Positions 22,266-23,899 of a DNA stretch of 23,899 nt are shown here, piece after piece. Source of the DNA: a virus. The stretch spans positions 1 through 23,899 of the IMG/VR virus record IMGVR_UViG_3300010430_000446. One strand, given 5' to 3'. Each line of letters opens with the position of its first letter. The first letter of the stretch is position 1. The notes beneath the pieces were generated by a model, which searched no databases, was not told where the DNA came from, and saw only the letters and a program-made list of their open reading frames with translations. The position numbers and the translations under genes were made by a program.

Positions 22266-23420
22266 ATGAGACACGCAGTAATCGGACTTGGATTTGGAGA
22301 TGAGGGGAAAGGTATGGTAACATCATACCTTTCTTCTTATTATAACAATCCAATGGTTGTCAGATACTCTGGTGGACATCAAGCAGGTCACACCGTAAAC
22401 CATAATGGAATCAAACATACGTTTGCGAATTTTGGAAGCGGAACTCTGCAAGGATGTCCTACTTACTGGTCGAAATACTGTACTGTTGAACCTATAGGTT
22501 TATTACGTGAACTTGCCCTATTAGTGGATGAAATGGGTGAATCAGTACATGAATTGAGAATTTATATTCAGGATGAATGTCCTGTAACTACACCTTTTGA
22601 CATATTTCATAATCAAAAGTTAGAAGTTGAGAAGATGTTCGGAACGTGTGGAGTTGGATTTGGTGATACTCTTGAAAGAGAGGAAGATCATTTTCATCTT
22701 CAATTCTCAGACCTGTTTAATCCTACTATATTGAAGATCAAACTTGAGATGATCCGTAAATATTATGGTCTCTTTCATGTCCTCAAAGACCTTGACATGA
22801 AGCCTTTCATGGAAGCTGTAGACATACTCAATAATAGAGCGATGTTTCCAGCAGATGTTATCGTTCGTGTAGACAGTACTGATATTCCAAGTCATCCAAA
22901 TACTATCTATGAAGGTAGTCAAGGTCTCTTGCTGGATCAGGATATTGGATTCTTTCCTCATGTAACACGTAGTAACGTGGGACGTAAGCGTTTAGATCAG
23001 TTTATCTATCATTACGATGAAGTATGGTACGTAACTCGTGCCTATCAGACTCGTCATGGTCATGGACCGATGACAAATGAGGAGCATCCTTTAATGTTGA
23101 TGAATAACAAAGGTGAATCAAATGTTGAGAATAAATATCAAGGTAAATTCCGAACAGCCATTCTTGATCTTGATCTTTTAAATTATGCTTTAGAACATGA
23201 TCAAAGGAGAGTTCGGAATGTCCAGAATAAGTATCTGGTTATCACTTGTTTAGATCAGATGATTCATTGGAGATTCACTCAGGAAGGTAATGTATTTCAG
23301 ATGGAAACTGAAGAAGAGTTTATCACAAATGTTGTAAGCGGTTTGAATTTTAAAGGAATGGTGTACCTTAGCCGATCCGATAAATCTGAACTTGAACAAT
23401 GGAAAGGAGGTGACAAATGA
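22266..23420 (+). CDS. Adenylosuccinate synthetase-like enzyme (PurA/PurZ superfamily), 384 aa
   Basis: PurA joins IMP and aspartate using GTP on the path to AMP; phage PurZ relatives act on dGMP on the path to 2-aminoadenine DNA. Family motifs present are G11-D12-EGKG16, Q39-A-G-H42-T (usually NAGHT), G126-T127-C-G, E217-GS-Q219-G, FFPHVTRSNVG, and TRAYQTRHGHGP. The catalytic Asp of GDEGKG is kept, as in PurA; canonical PurZ has Ser there. The aspartate-binding loop TTGR is replaced by YQGK (291-294), and the guanine-site TKLD reads TCLD330. It is shorter than E. coli PurA (432 aa). ATG 22266 is preferred over an upstream TTG. Substrate is undecided between IMP and a deoxyguanylate. Confidence 0.85.
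   Translation: MRHAVIGLGFGDEGKGMVTSYLSSYYNNPMVVRYSGGHQAGHTVNHNGIKHTFANFGSGTLQGCPTYWSKYCTVEPIGLLRELALLVDEMGESVHELRIYIQDECPVTTPFDIFHNQKLEVEKMFGTCGVGFGDTLEREEDHFHLQFSDLFNPTILKIKLEMIRKYYGLFHVLKDLDMKPFMEAVDILNNRAMFPADVIVRVDSTDIPSHPNTIYEGSQGLLLDQDIGFFPHVTRSNVGRKRLDQFIYHYDEVWYVTRAYQTRHGHGPMTNEEHPLMLMNNKGESNVENKYQGKFRTAILDLDLLNYALEHDQRRVRNVQNKYLVITCLDQMIHWRFTQEGNVFQMETEEEFITNVVSGLNFKGMVYLSRSDKSELEQWKGGDK
23403..23413 (+). promoter_or_regulatory. Full Shine-Dalgarno sequence before the HNH gene
   Basis: AAAGGAGGTGA lies 3 bases before the ATG at 23417 and is complementary to the 3' end of 16S rRNA over most of its length. It falls inside the last codons of the adenylosuccinate-synthetase-like gene. 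Almost no other start here has such a site, so either this gene has a different origin or the match is a by-product of coding Lys-Gly-Gly-Asp. Confidence 0.5.
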
Positions 23421-23899
23421 GTACACATTGGGCAAAATTTATAAGCATGGATGATTTTGATCTACGTTCTATTGGAACTGAACTTGAAATCACAGGAGTA
23501 CTGTATGGTGATGTACTGATTATGTTACCAGAACAGGAGTTTATAAAACTTGGTGTTCTTACTCCTACTCTTGAAGATTGGCAGAAAATTATTCGACAAT
23601 CCGATCTCAAGGAAATCGAAGGAATGGAGAAAGGTCAGAAAGTCATATTGCGGAAGTCCACCCGACAGATCGAACAGAAGGTCTCTTGGGAGGTGTTCCG
23701 CAGAGACAATTATACTTGTCGATATTGTGGTGTGGATGACCAACCTCTGACGGTGGACCATGTGGTAGTATGGGAAGAGATGGGTCCGAGTGTCCCAATG
23801 AACCTCATTTCGAGTTGTAAGAAATGCAACAACAAACGAGGCACAATGAGATATGAGGAATGGATCGCAAGTCCCTACTATCTGTCAAATCTTTCAAAA
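23417..23899 (+). CDS. HNH endonuclease, 3' truncated by window edge
   Basis: From ATG 23417, which overlaps the previous stop as ATGA, the frame stays open for 161 codons to the last base without a stop. Residues 1-90 are a unique N-terminal region (beta-like TELEITGVLYGDVLIML, then helices). Residues 94-141 form a zinc-type HNH nuclease core: FRRDNYTC101-RY-C104, D114-H115, N129 in MNLISS, C134-KK-C137, and NNKRG. Together this gives the CxxC...DH...N...CxxC pattern. HNH enzymes cut DNA with one metal ion. In phages they serve as homing endonucleases, nicking or packaging-associated nucleases, or defence-island nucleases. The nuclease domain is clear; the role is not. Confidence 0.85.
   Translation, partial: MSTHWAKFISMDDFDLRSIGTELEITGVLYGDVLIMLPEQEFIKLGVLTPTLEDWQKIIRQSDLKEIEGMEKGQKVILRKSTRQIEQKVSWEVFRRDNYTCRYCGVDDQPLTVDHVVVWEEMGPSVPMNLISSCKKCNNKRGTMRYEEWIASPYYLSNLSK

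Noticed and set aside
22266-23420. Direct assignment as PurZ (Z-genome synthesis)
   Set aside because: The catalytic Asp of GDEGKG is retained, while canonical PurZ has Ser there, and no DatZ-type gene is visible in the window. Kept as PurA/PurZ superfamily with open substrate.
1-23899. CRISPR array, insertion sequence, integrase or attachment site
   Set aside because: No regularly spaced direct repeats, transposase, recombinase motif or terminal repeats could be seen on reading both strands.

Overview
The window looks like part of the early (replication, recombination and nucleotide metabolism) region of a tailed bacteriophage genome. Every credible gene is on the + strand. Genes are packed with 1-40 nt overlaps or short gaps, and no bacterial housekeeping operon, integrase, capsid, portal, terminase or tail gene is visible. 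Almost all starts are ATG behind A/T-rich leaders with no Shine-Dalgarno sequence, as is usual for Bacteroidota and their phages. A Bacteroidota (Bacteroides or Flavobacteria type) host is therefore my best inference, but the sequence does not prove it. TAG, TAA and TGA all end genes, so there is no sign of stop-codon recoding.

Layout. Positions 1-560 hold the end of an unknown gene and a small acidic protein. Positions 561-922 hold no protein gene, but contain a strong hairpin and a tRNA-like structure. Positions 923-1429 encode an unknown protein with an acidic tail, closed by a clear intrinsic terminator at 1465-1494. Positions 1515-9472 form a replication/recombination block: family B DNA polymerase, superfamily 2 helicase, a small ORF in another frame, a possible replication accessory protein, DnaB-like helicase, Sak4-like ATPase, SSB-like protein, DnaG/TOPRIM-type primase, and RusA-type Holliday junction resolvase.

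Positions 9492-14955 are the most striking part: a ubiquitin-conjugation-like cassette. It encodes a protein with an N-terminal ubiquitin-like (beta-grasp) domain followed by Gly-Gly motifs, a 682-residue protein with an E2-like His/Cys motif, a JAMM/MPN peptidase with an intact motif, and an E1/ThiF-type adenylating enzyme. An unknown fifth protein is translationally coupled to the E1. The JAMM and E1 assignments are firm. The Ubl and E2 assignments are inferences from sequence pattern.

Positions 14952-18627 return to DNA metabolism: a PD-(D/E)XK exonuclease, two unknown proteins, a DUF932-type protein and a complete uracil-DNA glycosylase. Positions 18630-22254 hold small unknown proteins (coiled coils, one membrane protein) and a von Willebrand factor A-domain protein. 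The window ends with an adenylosuccinate-synthetase-like enzyme (22266-23420) and the start of an HNH endonuclease that runs off the edge (23417-23899).

Together the genes describe a phage that largely supplies its own fork (polymerase, primase, helicase, SSB), recombines its DNA (exonuclease, Sak4, RusA), removes uracil, and alters purine nucleotide supply. Embedded among these genes is a possible protein-tagging and de-tagging system whose target is unknown.
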